DNA from: a virus
IMG/VR virus record: IMGVR_UViG_3300036829_000063
Span: 1-52,396 of that record
Strand: one strand, 5' to 3'
Length of the DNA stretch: 52,396 bases
Shown: one piece after another, positions 8,162 to 13,900 of the stretch
Position numbering within the stretch: position 1 is the first letter of the stretch
Layout of the letters: the number at the start of each line of letters is the position of its first letter
Made by a program: the position numbers and the translations under genes
The notes under the pieces: model-generated
Database searches by the model: none
Seen by the model: only the letters and a program-made list of their open reading frames with translations
Told to the model about the DNA's origin: nothing

Positions 8162-8642
8162 GGGCCGCCGCCAACCGGAAGATCTTGGCCTGAGCCGACC
8201 GCCGCGCCGCCACAGCCGCACTCTCCGTCTCCTCAGACGAGGCCACGGCCGCGCTCACAGCCTCACGATGCGCCTTGATCAAAGACCCCAGCGCCGCGCC
8301 GGACTCGTGGTAGCCATTCTCAATCCGGTACGCCAGCGCCAGCGCTGGCCCCGCCAGCTCCGAATCTTCCACACCCGCCTTGGCCAGCCTCGCCTTGGTG
8401 ATCTCCACCATCGGCCCGATCGTTTCCCGGAAAGCCGACTCCCGGGCCTTGATCTCCTCGGCCACAGGATCGGGAGCTGGAGCCGCCGCCATCTGAGCCA
8501 GCCCAGCCATCCGCCGCTCTTGCTTCCGGTCCAGCGCCGCCTGAGCCCGGCACCCACCAGAGTGATACCGGGCCGACGACCGCTCGGGAGCGAACATCAC
8601 GGAGCACCCGTTACGCGCGCACTCCCGCTCTGGCAACGCCAC
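8151..8642 (-). CDS. probable terminase small subunit / zinc-finger DNA-binding protein
   Basis: 163 residues from GTG 8642, with a strong GGAGAGGAGGG leader. The N-terminus holds a zinc-knuckle pattern: CARNGC, then RYHSGGC after a short spacer, resembling the YCS-x2-C zinc ribbons of DNA-binding phage proteins. The remainder is alpha-helical with Ala/Glu-rich segments (VAEEIKARESAFRETIGPM, LGSLIKAHREAVSAAVASS). Its place a few hundred bases before the large terminase, as second gene of the head operon, and its size fit a small terminase that recognises the packaging site. The assignment rests on context and zinc-finger character, not on a diagnostic motif. Confidence 0.55.
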   Translation of the reverse strand: MALPERECARNGCSVMFAPERSSARYHSGGCRAQAALDRKQERRMAGLAQMAAAPAPDPVAEEIKARESAFRETIGPMVEITKARLAKAGVEDSELAGPALALAYRIENGYHESGAALGSLIKAHREAVSAAVASSEETESAAVAARRSAQAKIFRLAAARAS

Positions 8643-8672
8643 GACGATCCCTCCTCTCCGTGACCAGGATAG

Positions 8673-9797
8673 CTACCGCGCCATCTGGGCAAACAACTTG
8701 TGGATCAGCACCCCATCCCCCTGAGGAGGCCGGGACACGCTCCGGTAATCCATCGTGGCGTTGAGAGCCCCCGGGAGCAACGACCACGCCATCACCCCGA
8801 TGTGGTGAGCCTTGCAGTACGCGAAATAGCGCCGCACCGTCCGGCCCATGTGCTTCCAATGGAAGCTCCCCCGGTAGTTGGCAAACTCAGCGTCCAGCAC
8901 CGGGACGTGATGATCCGCCAGAAGCCCGAAATTCTCATCCCACGTGGCCTTGGTCGGAGCCGCCTGATAGTCCCACGGGGAACCCGGGTGATGGTATGTG
9001 TAGACCAGCGGAGGGAAGCCCTTGGGCTGGCGGAGCATCGGCACCCCGGCCAGCGTCGACGCCCACCGGATGCCCTCCAGCCAGATCGAGTTGGTGGCCC
9101 CGGACGCCCGGATGGTGTCCACGAGGCCCTGGAAAGCCACCCGCCACTGATCCCACGACGCGTGCCGGGGCTCATTAAACAGGTCCAGGACCACGCGCGG
9201 ATTGTCCCGCCAGGCCCGCACCCCGAGCACATGACGCCAAAACGCATACGTGGCCGCCGTGGGCAACGGCTCAGACAGATCCCAGCCCGTGGCCAGCTCC
9301 GTCTGAGCATTGAGCACCATCCGGAGACCCAGCCTCAGGCCGTACCGCATCACCCGCCGGACATAACCCCAGTAGCGCCGGTTAAGATCCCGGCCGCTGG
9401 CTCCCATCGCGCGATCCTGCTGGACCTGGAGACGGATGGTGTCCGCGTGCCACCACACCTTGGCCGCGTAGATCTTCCGCTCCATGGTCGTGACCGTGGT
9501 ATCGCTCACCAGGTACGACTGGAGGTCAGACAGCGTGATCCCGTGCGGGATATCCCCACCAGGCCACTGATAGACGCCCACCGGGCCGCTGAAATGCTGG
9601 CCCTGGTCACTCCGGGCCGCCCCCAGCAGCGGAACCACCACGGCCACGGCCGCGACCAGCGCCACCAGGCCGACCAGCCACCGCCTCCACGGCCGCCGCT
9701 TCCGCCGCTTCCCCCGCTTGATCTGCTCTGCCAGCTCCCACAGCTCGTCCAGCGTGTAGAGCGCCGGCCTCGTGTCCAGGCACGCGTCAACCTCCAT
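8673..9797 (-). CDS. membrane-anchored glycoside hydrolase family 5 (cellulase/mannanase-like)
   Basis: 374 residues; start at ATG 9797 after GGAGAGAGGAG. About 40 cytoplasmic residues ending in a basic patch (KRGKRRKRRPWRRW) precede one transmembrane helix (LVGLVALVAAVAVVVPLL), so it should be a type II membrane protein with its catalytic domain outside. That domain shows GH5 features: the acid/base motif DLFNEPRHAS, the nucleophile region VPVLDAEFANY, VYTYHHPG and a late Trp strand GVMAWSLLPG. GH5 enzymes cut beta-1,4-linked glucans or mannans; the actual substrate is open. It is the first gene of the head operon and is headed by a palindromic promoter. Options are plant-polymer breakdown for the host, action on host capsule or wall glycan, or help with release. 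No similar gene lies elsewhere in the window. Confidence 0.85.
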   Translation of the reverse strand: MEVDACLDTRPALYTLDELWELAEQIKRGKRRKRRPWRRWLVGLVALVAAVAVVVPLLGAARSDQGQHFSGPVGVYQWPGGDIPHGITLSDLQSYLVSDTTVTTMERKIYAAKVWWHADTIRLQVQQDRAMGASGRDLNRRYWGYVRRVMRYGLRLGLRMVLNAQTELATGWDLSEPLPTAATYAFWRHVLGVRAWRDNPRVVLDLFNEPRHASWDQWRVAFQGLVDTIRASGATNSIWLEGIRWASTLAGVPMLRQPKGFPPLVYTYHHPGSPWDYQAAPTKATWDENFGLLADHHVPVLDAEFANYRGSFHWKHMGRTVRRYFAYCKAHHIGVMAWSLLPGALNATMDYRSVSRPPQGDGVLIHKLFAQMAR

Positions 9798-9830
9798 GGT
9801 GGATCTCCTCTCTCCACCGGACACGATACA

Positions 9831-9840
9831 CCACGCGTGG
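9831..9840 (-). promoter_or_regulatory. palindromic operator-promoter for the head operon
   Basis: CCACGCGTGG, a shorter member of the CCACACGTGTGG family. Reading leftward it is followed at once by TGTATC as a -10-like hexamer and then the GGAGAGAGGAG leader of the GH5 gene. Confidence 0.6.
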
Positions 9841-9870
9841 GGAATATCCACCACGCTCTTGCCGTTACTC

Positions 9871-9886
9871 TCACGCGTGGGTTAAT
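9871..9886 (+). promoter_or_regulatory. rightward-facing palindrome copy, back to back with the head promoter
   Basis: TCACGCGTGG followed by GTTAAT, matching the plus-strand promoter copies (palindrome then TTTAAT). It points away from the head operon into a 500-base region with no credible gene, so it may drive an untranslated RNA or be a relic. Confidence 0.4.
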
Positions 9887-10384
9887 CTGCCTGCTAGAGG
9901 CCCTCCACGGCCCTCCTGGGGATCTCCCACCATCCGGACGCTGATCACAGTCCGTAGCCGAAAACGGCCCTCCGTGCTTGCGTAAAAAGTGACCAAACCG
10001 AGCGCGGAAAGAAAGACTGCGGCGGGGTCATAGCCCGCTCACGATCCGTGTCGACCCGCCCCCCTACCCCGTGGTTTGCGTGATCGTGGTTGTGTTTGCG
10101 CTGGTCAGGGTCATGACTGCGGGATGGTGGGGGTCTGGTGGATCTGGTGACCGTGTGCTGGGGGTGTCTGTCCCTCCATGGTTCGGGACTCCTGGGTGGT
10201 CACTGTGTGTGGGGGTGGTGACCTGTGACCTGGTGGGGTGGTTGGTCTGCTGGTTGGTTGGCTTGGGCTTTTCGTTTAGCCGTTTAGGTACTACATGCAG
10301 CGTTGGGGGTGGTGTGGATGGCTGGTCGTTGGTGTGTGCGGGCTGGTGTGGATGTGGATGGGCTGGCTGGCCTTGTAGACAGCA
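9887..10384. other. non-coding, G+T-skewed region
   Basis: No reading frame here has phage-like codon use. The first part (9950-10020) is relatively A-rich with short A-runs. From about 10060 to 10370 the plus strand is dominated by G and T (repeated GGTTGG, TGGTGG, GTGTG). Translations are low-complexity: Pro/Thr/His on the minus strand, Gly/Trp/Val on the plus strand. Candidates are a non-coding RNA, a strand-biased replication or packaging landmark, or spacer DNA. No repeats long enough for an origin were seen. Confidence 0.5.
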
Positions 10385-10417
10385 CCGAGCCCCAGCGCTC
10401 TGGGCACCGGGGCTCGG
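10385..10417 (-). terminator. GC-rich hairpin closing the 12.4-10.5 kb unit
   Basis: CCGAGCCCC (10385-10393) pairs with GGGGCTCGG (10409-10417) across a 15-base loop. It lies about 70 bases past the stop of the last gene of the leftward unit. It could also end a rightward RNA from the 9871 promoter. Confidence 0.6.
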
Positions 10418-10485
10418 GCTGAGACCCATGGCTATGGACTCAGGTCACATGGTAGACGGGTGGGGGTCTATTCGGGGTGGTAGCC

Positions 10486-10716
10486 CTACCGGGTCCGTAT
10501 GTGGGGTGGATGGCTGGCGTGCTTGGGGTGGTGGTCCATCAGCTCCTCACGCCGGTACTCACCCACCCGCTGTGGGTTGTGGCCAGCTACCCGCACCCGT
10601 AGCTGCCACCATGAGGCTGTGGCTGTGGTGATCTCTGCTACCTCGCACCAGTGGGCACCAGGTAGCCCGTATGGGGTGGTGTCCACCAGCACCCGGTCTC
10701 CGGGCTTGATCTCCAT
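10486..10716 (-). CDS. hypothetical, SH3-like beta protein
   Basis: 76 residues from ATG 10716, three bases after the upstream stop. MEIKPGDRVLVDTTPYGLPGA, then WCEVAEITTA and WWQLRVRV look like alternating short strands with a PGDRV turn, a pattern seen in small SH3-like barrels. The C-terminus is His/Lys-rich (DHHPKHASHPPH). No function recognised. Last gene of a five- or six-gene coupled unit. Confidence 0.7.
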   Translation of the reverse strand: MEIKPGDRVLVDTTPYGLPGAHWCEVAEITTATASWWQLRVRVAGHNPQRVGEYRREELMDHHPKHASHPPHIRTR

Positions 10717-10719
10717 GGG

Positions 10720-11010
10720 CTAGGTGTGGATCTGTTCACGGGTGGTGGTCTCCACCGTGACCTCATGGCCTGGGTTGAGCTGGGCGTGGATCTCCGGGGA
10801 TGTGTCGTCTGGTCTGCCAGCTCCGATTACCAGGCAGGAACAGGCCCACGTCCTGAGTCCCTGGAGTTTGATCCGGGCTATGGGCCGGCCGTCTGCTATG
10901 GGGACTGGGTGGGCCGCTATGGCCGCCGCCGCGCGCTCATCCTCGGCTACCTGCTGGAGATGCTGGGCTGTCCAGGCCAGGCTCCCGATCTCGGGCTCTG
11001 GGGTGGTCAT
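10720..11010 (-). CDS. hypothetical with zinc-finger-like C/H motif
   Basis: 96 residues; ATG at 11010 overlaps the upstream stop by 4 bases. The first half is helical (IGSLAWTAQHLQQVAEDE). The second half has WACSC and then EIHAQLNPGHEVTVE, that is C-x-C-x15-H-x6-H. This resembles a C2H2 zinc finger and closely echoes the IHA-x-L-x2-GH-x-V element of the gene two places upstream. I infer zinc binding and perhaps nucleic-acid or protein contact; nothing else is known. Confidence 0.7.
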   Translation of the reverse strand: MTTPEPEIGSLAWTAQHLQQVAEDERAAAAIAAHPVPIADGRPIARIKLQGLRTWACSCLVIGAGRPDDTSPEIHAQLNPGHEVTVETTTREQIHT

Positions 11011-11240
11011 GCTGGGCCAGCGTCCGGAATGACTGGCTCCGTGGACTTGGCCGGGACGTTCTCCGCTTGGGGGTCGTCACTGATGATCTGGACCACCAGC
11101 CAGGTCTTGGCCGCCGCTGTGGCTATGACCGTTCCGTCAGCGTCCATCATGTCCAGACCGCCGTCTGAGTCCTCCTCGTAGGTCTCACCGGGGATGATCA
11201 GGTGGTCCGCTGGGGTGAGCCAGAGCTTGATATGGGTCAT
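11007..11240 (-). CDS. hypothetical acidic protein
   Basis: 77 residues (MTHIKLWLTPADHLIIPGE), coupled by 4-base overlaps to both neighbours. A short beta-rich domain with a very acidic middle (YEEDSDGGLDMMDADG) and TWLVVQIISDD, ending in a Pro/Ala-rich tail. No family recognised. Confidence 0.7.
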   Translation of the reverse strand: MTHIKLWLTPADHLIIPGETYEEDSDGGLDMMDADGTVIATAAAKTWLVVQIISDDPQAENVPAKSTEPVIPDAGPA

Positions 11241-11641
11241 TGGGTGGTCCTCATCCGTCGTGTGGTCATGGCCAGTGGGCTGGGTGGTGGTCCGCCACCG
11301 CCGAGCGGGACACCGGGTGGCGGACCCACATGGACCTCTAGCCGCTGGCCGTGGGGGTTGGAGCTGGACGTGACCGGCTGATAATCGCTGGTCAGGTCGT
11401 CCGGGTTGACCTCAAACGGGATGGATGCTGGGCCGAGGCCGGTTTGCTTGGTCTCCACGGGGATGGGCGGGTCACCAGCCGGATACACGAGATAGATCGT
11501 GGAGATGGTGACCTGGACCTTGTGGCCGGTCAGGTCCGCATGGACCTGGGCTGGCGGGGCCTTGTGGTGGCGTCCGTTGCTTGGACAGCCCATGCATTGC
11601 CAGGTGGTGTAGCCGCCCAGATCCATCCGGGTCTCGGTCAT
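11237..11641 (-). CDS. hypothetical with C2H2-like zinc motif
   Basis: 134 residues. Near the start CMGC and QVHADLTGHKVQV give C-x2-C-x14-H-x5-H, a spacing close to classical C2H2 fingers. A beta-rich stretch follows (VTISTIYLVYPAG) and then a Pro/Gly-rich, probably disordered C-terminus. It shares the zinc-motif style with the adjacent 11638 and 10720 genes, suggesting related small zinc proteins in one operon. Function unknown. Confidence 0.7.
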   Translation of the reverse strand: MTETRMDLGGYTTWQCMGCPSNGRHHKAPPAQVHADLTGHKVQVTISTIYLVYPAGDPPIPVETKQTGLGPASIPFEVNPDDLTSDYQPVTSSSNPHGQRLEVHVGPPPGVPLGGGGPPPSPLAMTTRRMRTTQ

Positions 11642-12117
11642 CGCTCGGGCCTTGTCCGCCGTGTGCCGGTCTCCGGATGGTCCAGGAACTCATCCGGGCC
11701 GGTTGACAGGCCGCTAGGCCGGTATCCGGCCAAGACCTCGGGACCGCCTGAGCGGATCAGGTGGCCGGTGTTCCGGTGGTCCTTGGCTGTGAGGGCTGAG
11801 CCGGGCCATCCGCCCGCATCGCACTGAGTGCAGATCCACACCTTGCCGACCTCGGCCGTCTGCTGGTCCTTGCGTGTCTGCCAGCGGTAGATCTGGCTGG
11901 TGACGCCCAGCGCCAGGATGGAGACCACGAGGCCGGCCCATGCGGGATGGATGAGCGCTGGCCACGCGATAACGGCCGTGGCCGAGATTGGCGGGTCGAT
12001 GGCGTGGACCGCGTTCCACACAGCCACACAGGTGGCGATGAGGGCCAGCATGGTGAGCCAGCCCGCGAACCACCGCCGGGAACCGGGTTTGGTGGCCTTG
12101 TCTGTCTCGGTGTTCAT
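11638..12117 (-). CDS. two-span membrane protein with cytoplasmic zinc finger
   Basis: 159 residues. After a basic N-terminus (KPGSRRWFAGW) come two hydrophobic helices (WLTMLALIATCVAVWNAV and HPAWAGLVVSILALGVTS), a charged loop (YRWQTRKDQQTAEVG), then CTQC and KDHRNTGH, a C-x2-C-x14-H-x4-H motif. The basic flanks place both ends inside the cell. It follows the DUF4190-like gene by one base. Together they look like an envelope-directed pair; a role in excluding other phages or altering the host membrane is possible but unproven. Confidence 0.75.
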   Translation of the reverse strand: MNTETDKATKPGSRRWFAGWLTMLALIATCVAVWNAVHAIDPPISATAVIAWPALIHPAWAGLVVSILALGVTSQIYRWQTRKDQQTAEVGKVWICTQCDAGGWPGSALTAKDHRNTGHLIRSGGPEVLAGYRPSGLSTGPDEFLDHPETGTRRTRPER

Positions 12118-12118
12118 G

Positions 12119-12436
12119 TCAGCTCCCGGAACCGATCGACCCGAGGATGGTCACGAGGATGACGAACGCCGCTGTTCCGGTGCCGATCCATCCCAGGACC
12201 ATCCCGGCCACGGCCAGCCCGGATGGCTTGTATCCGGCCCGGCGGGCTTGCTTGGCGGAGATGTTGCCGAAGATCAGCGCCAGGGCCGAGCCGACCCAGA
12301 ATAGCCAGAGGATGCCGAGCACGAGGGACGCGATGGCGAAGCCGTCCGCGCGCTGGCGTGGCTGGACTGGCTGGGGCTGATAGTAGGCCGGCGGGGTGGG
12401 GTTGGGCGGGTACTCGGGGCGTGGGGTTTCGTACAT
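12119..12436 (-). CDS. DUF4190-like membrane protein
   Basis: 105 residues from ATG 12436 after GGAGAGGAG. A Pro/Tyr-rich cytosolic head (PEYPPNPTPPAYYQPQP) is followed by two spans: GFAIASLVLGILWLFWVG with ALALIFGNISAKQARR, then GLAVAGMVLGWIGTGTAAF. This matches DUF4190 proteins, which are chromosomally common in Actinobacteria and of unknown function. First gene of the unit, with its own palindromic promoter. The gene is probably of host origin. Confidence 0.8.
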   Translation of the reverse strand: MYETPRPEYPPNPTPPAYYQPQPVQPRQRADGFAIASLVLGILWLFWVGSALALIFGNISAKQARRAGYKPSGLAVAGMVLGWIGTGTAAFVILVTILGSIGSGS

Positions 12437-12515
12437 GGTGGGCTCCTCTCCAGGATGCGTCTGTGTGACGCTGATCTCACATGGAGAGGCTAGCACCAGG
12501 TCAGGGCCGTATATT

Positions 12516-12527
12516 CCCACGCGTGGG
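12516..12527 (-). promoter_or_regulatory. palindromic operator-promoter for the DUF4190-like unit
   Basis: CCCACGCGTGGG, perfect 12-base palindrome, followed leftward by AATATAC as an A/T-rich -10-like segment. About 80 bases separate it from the gene start, longer than at other copies. Confidence 0.6.
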
Positions 12528-12560
12528 GCCTAGCCTGGGTCGGAGGCCAGGCTAGGCCCC
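12525..12560 (-). terminator. strong hairpin overlapping the operator
   Basis: GGGGCCTAGCCTGG (12525-12538) pairs perfectly with CCAGGCTAGGCCCC (12547-12560) over an 8-base loop. It overlaps the palindrome by three bases and sits just upstream of the leftward promoter, so it would stop read-through into it. Confidence 0.6.
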
Positions 12561-12644
12561 ACGTTTGATCCCCGGCCGTGGGGATCTCTAACACCATTAC
12601 GTCGGGCCGCCGTCTGGACGGCCTGGAGGTCATCTTAAACGGCT

Positions 12645-12677
12645 GAGAGCCGGGCTAGGATCACCAGCCCGGCTCTC
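12645..12677. terminator. hairpin, stem shared with 12889
   Basis: GAGAGCCGGGCT (12645-12656) and AGCCCGGCTCTC (12666-12677), 9-base loop, perfect stem. Orientation uncertain because no gene abuts it. Confidence 0.55.
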
Positions 12678-12744
12678 TGCGCCATACCTACCCCAACGTG
12701 TCCCACCCGAGGGAACACCACGAGCATACAACAGGTGGTTGGAG

Positions 12745-12773
12745 GGCCTGGCCGCATGGCTGGCCGGGCCTTT
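12745..12773 (+). terminator. rightward intrinsic-type terminator without an upstream gene
   Basis: GGCCTGGCC (12745-12753) pairs with GGCCGGGCC (12762-12770), one wobble, followed by TTT. The T-run on the plus strand suggests a rightward transcript, yet no plus-strand gene precedes it. Confidence 0.4.
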
Positions 12774-12888
12774 ATGCGGGGCGGAGACCGCCGTCCGTGG
12801 AGCTTGAGATACCGGCCACGTCTGGTCCCGTTCCAAGCGTCCCAACCTATGCCCGCTCTTGGAGAGCATCTCCGAGCTTACCAATGCC

Positions 12889-12922
12889 GAGAGCCGGGCT
12901 GTTCTCATCCAGCCCGGCTCTC
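12889..12922 (-). terminator. hairpin after the HNH gene
   Basis: GAGAGCCGGGCT (12889-12900) and AGCCCGGCTCTC (12911-12922), 10-base loop. It lies 57 bases past the HNH stop and probably ends the 19.6-13 kb leftward unit. It has the same stem as the hairpin at 12645 with a different loop. Confidence 0.6.
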
Positions 12923-12978
12923 GTCCCCTTGGAACAGCAGCGCCGACCCGCTAGGACAGCACCGACCGCACCGTCAGG

Positions 12979-13320
12979 TTACCAGCGCTGGGAGGTCCGG
13001 AGCGGAGCGATCGGGGCCGGTGGGCGTCTGGGGATACGCGCGCCGCCTCGGCCCCAATTACCGCGACGCGCGCCGTCTGCCCGATTACAGGTCCGGTGTT
13101 CGGGGCCACGCCACTGGCCGGTCACGTGGTCGTGGCCCAGATCCCACTCCTGGTCCGGGTCGATGAGCCGGGCCTGGGGATCTCCGGTCTTTCGCACCAG
13201 CTTGCATATGTCCGCGTGACACAGGATGTGGCCGGTGGCCACCGCCGGCTCCCACTTCCGCCGCTCGGCCTGATGGTCAGAGCCGTATCCTCGGGCTGTG
13301 GTGTTGCCGTTCCGGGGCAT
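12979..13320 (-). CDS. HNH endonuclease
   Basis: 113 residues from ATG 13320, which shares a base with the upstream stop. TGHILCHADICKLV, then EWDLGHDHVTGQWRG and PEHRTCNRADGARRGN form the beta-beta-alpha metal site: the HDH pair supplies the catalytic His and the later His and Asn complete it. Small HNH nucleases occur in phages as homing enzymes or packaging helpers. This one is at the end of the tail-fibre unit, away from terminase, so homing or host-DNA cleavage is equally likely. The domain call is firm, the role is not. Confidence 0.85.
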   Translation of the reverse strand: MPRNGNTTARGYGSDHQAERRKWEPAVATGHILCHADICKLVRKTGDPQARLIDPDQEWDLGHDHVTGQWRGPEHRTCNRADGARRGNWGRGGARIPRRPPAPIAPLRTSQRW

Positions 13321-13604
13321 CAGGAGGAGCCCAGGAACTCGGTGGCCGGTGTCTCCGCCCATGCGATGGAGTCCTGGCCGAAGTCGGCCGCCAGGTCTGC
13401 CAGGCGATTCTTGAGTGCCACGGTGTCCCGGACCTCAGCACAAACACACATGTTCTGATAGGGGGAAGCCGCCGAGGAGTACCACACGCCGTGGAGGGCC
13501 TGGGCTCCCTGATTTACTTCCGCCACCAGACGGAGCTGGAGATTTGACCACGCCGCTTGGGTCAGCTTGTCATCACTGTTTCCCGCGCTGATGTAGACGA
13601 TCAT
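13320..13604 (-). CDS. conserved-looking small phage protein, function unknown
   Basis: 94 residues beginning MIVYISAGNSDDKLTQ and containing VHG-like LHGVWYSSAASPYQNMCVC and FGQDSIAWAE. The alternation of strands and helices suggests a compact folded protein, and I recall similar short actinophage hypotheticals. The start overlaps the previous stop (TGATG). No catalytic motif seen. Confidence 0.75.
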   Translation of the reverse strand: MIVYISAGNSDDKLTQAAWSNLQLRLVAEVNQGAQALHGVWYSSAASPYQNMCVCAEVRDTVALKNRLADLAADFGQDSIAWAETPATEFLGSS

Positions 13605-13891
13605 CAGTAGCCGACTCCGATCACCGGGCCTGGGATGACCTTGGTCTCCTGGCCGGTCACGACCTTGACCCACAGCTTGTACCGGCCCGCCGTGGTGATG
13701 CCCTGGTCTGCCAGCTTGGTGGCCGCCTCACCGTCGACCCAGCTTCCCAGCACGTAGTCACCATCTGTGGGCTCTCCTGAGCCGTCCAGCAGCATGGCGA
13801 TGTGGACCGGGTAGACCGTCACGTCTGGCACGTCCGGTGGTGGGGTGACTGGGGTCAGGATGAAACCGCCGTCTGAGAGTGGGACTTGCAT
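13604..13891 (-). CDS. hypothetical, tail-region associated
   Basis: 95 residues: MQVPLSDGGFILTPVTPP, then VTVYPVHIAMLLDGSGE, YVLGSWVDGEAATKLADQG, YKLWVKVVTGQE. It looks like a small beta-sandwich domain of the kind found beside tail-fibre genes. Located 10 bases after the large tail-fibre-like gene. A virion role is inferred only from position. Confidence 0.7.
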   Translation of the reverse strand: MQVPLSDGGFILTPVTPPPDVPDVTVYPVHIAMLLDGSGEPTDGDYVLGSWVDGEAATKLADQGITTAGRYKLWVKVVTGQETKVIPGPVIGVGY

Positions 13892-13900
13892 GGTGGCTCC

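Larger units (their letters stand above)
12561..12978. other. non-coding hairpin-rich spacer
   Basis: About 420 bases without a credible gene on either strand. It holds three hairpins listed separately. Two of them, at 12645 and 12889, share the same 12-base stem. I see no tRNA cloverleaf or promoter palindrome in it. Confidence 0.5.

Noticed and set aside
10064-10631. Frames on both strands in the G/T-skewed region
   Set aside because: Products are Pro/Thr/His or Gly/Trp/Val low-complexity strings without the codon bias of neighbouring genes or a ribosome site.
12680-12890. A tRNA in the hairpin-rich spacer
   Set aside because: Stem-loops are present but no T-loop GTTCRA-type signature, anticodon arm spacing or 7-base acceptor pair could be assembled.
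12630-12908. A 92-residue minus-strand frame between the twin hairpins
   Set aside because: It starts inside one hairpin and ends in the other, with no ribosome site or folded-looking sequence.
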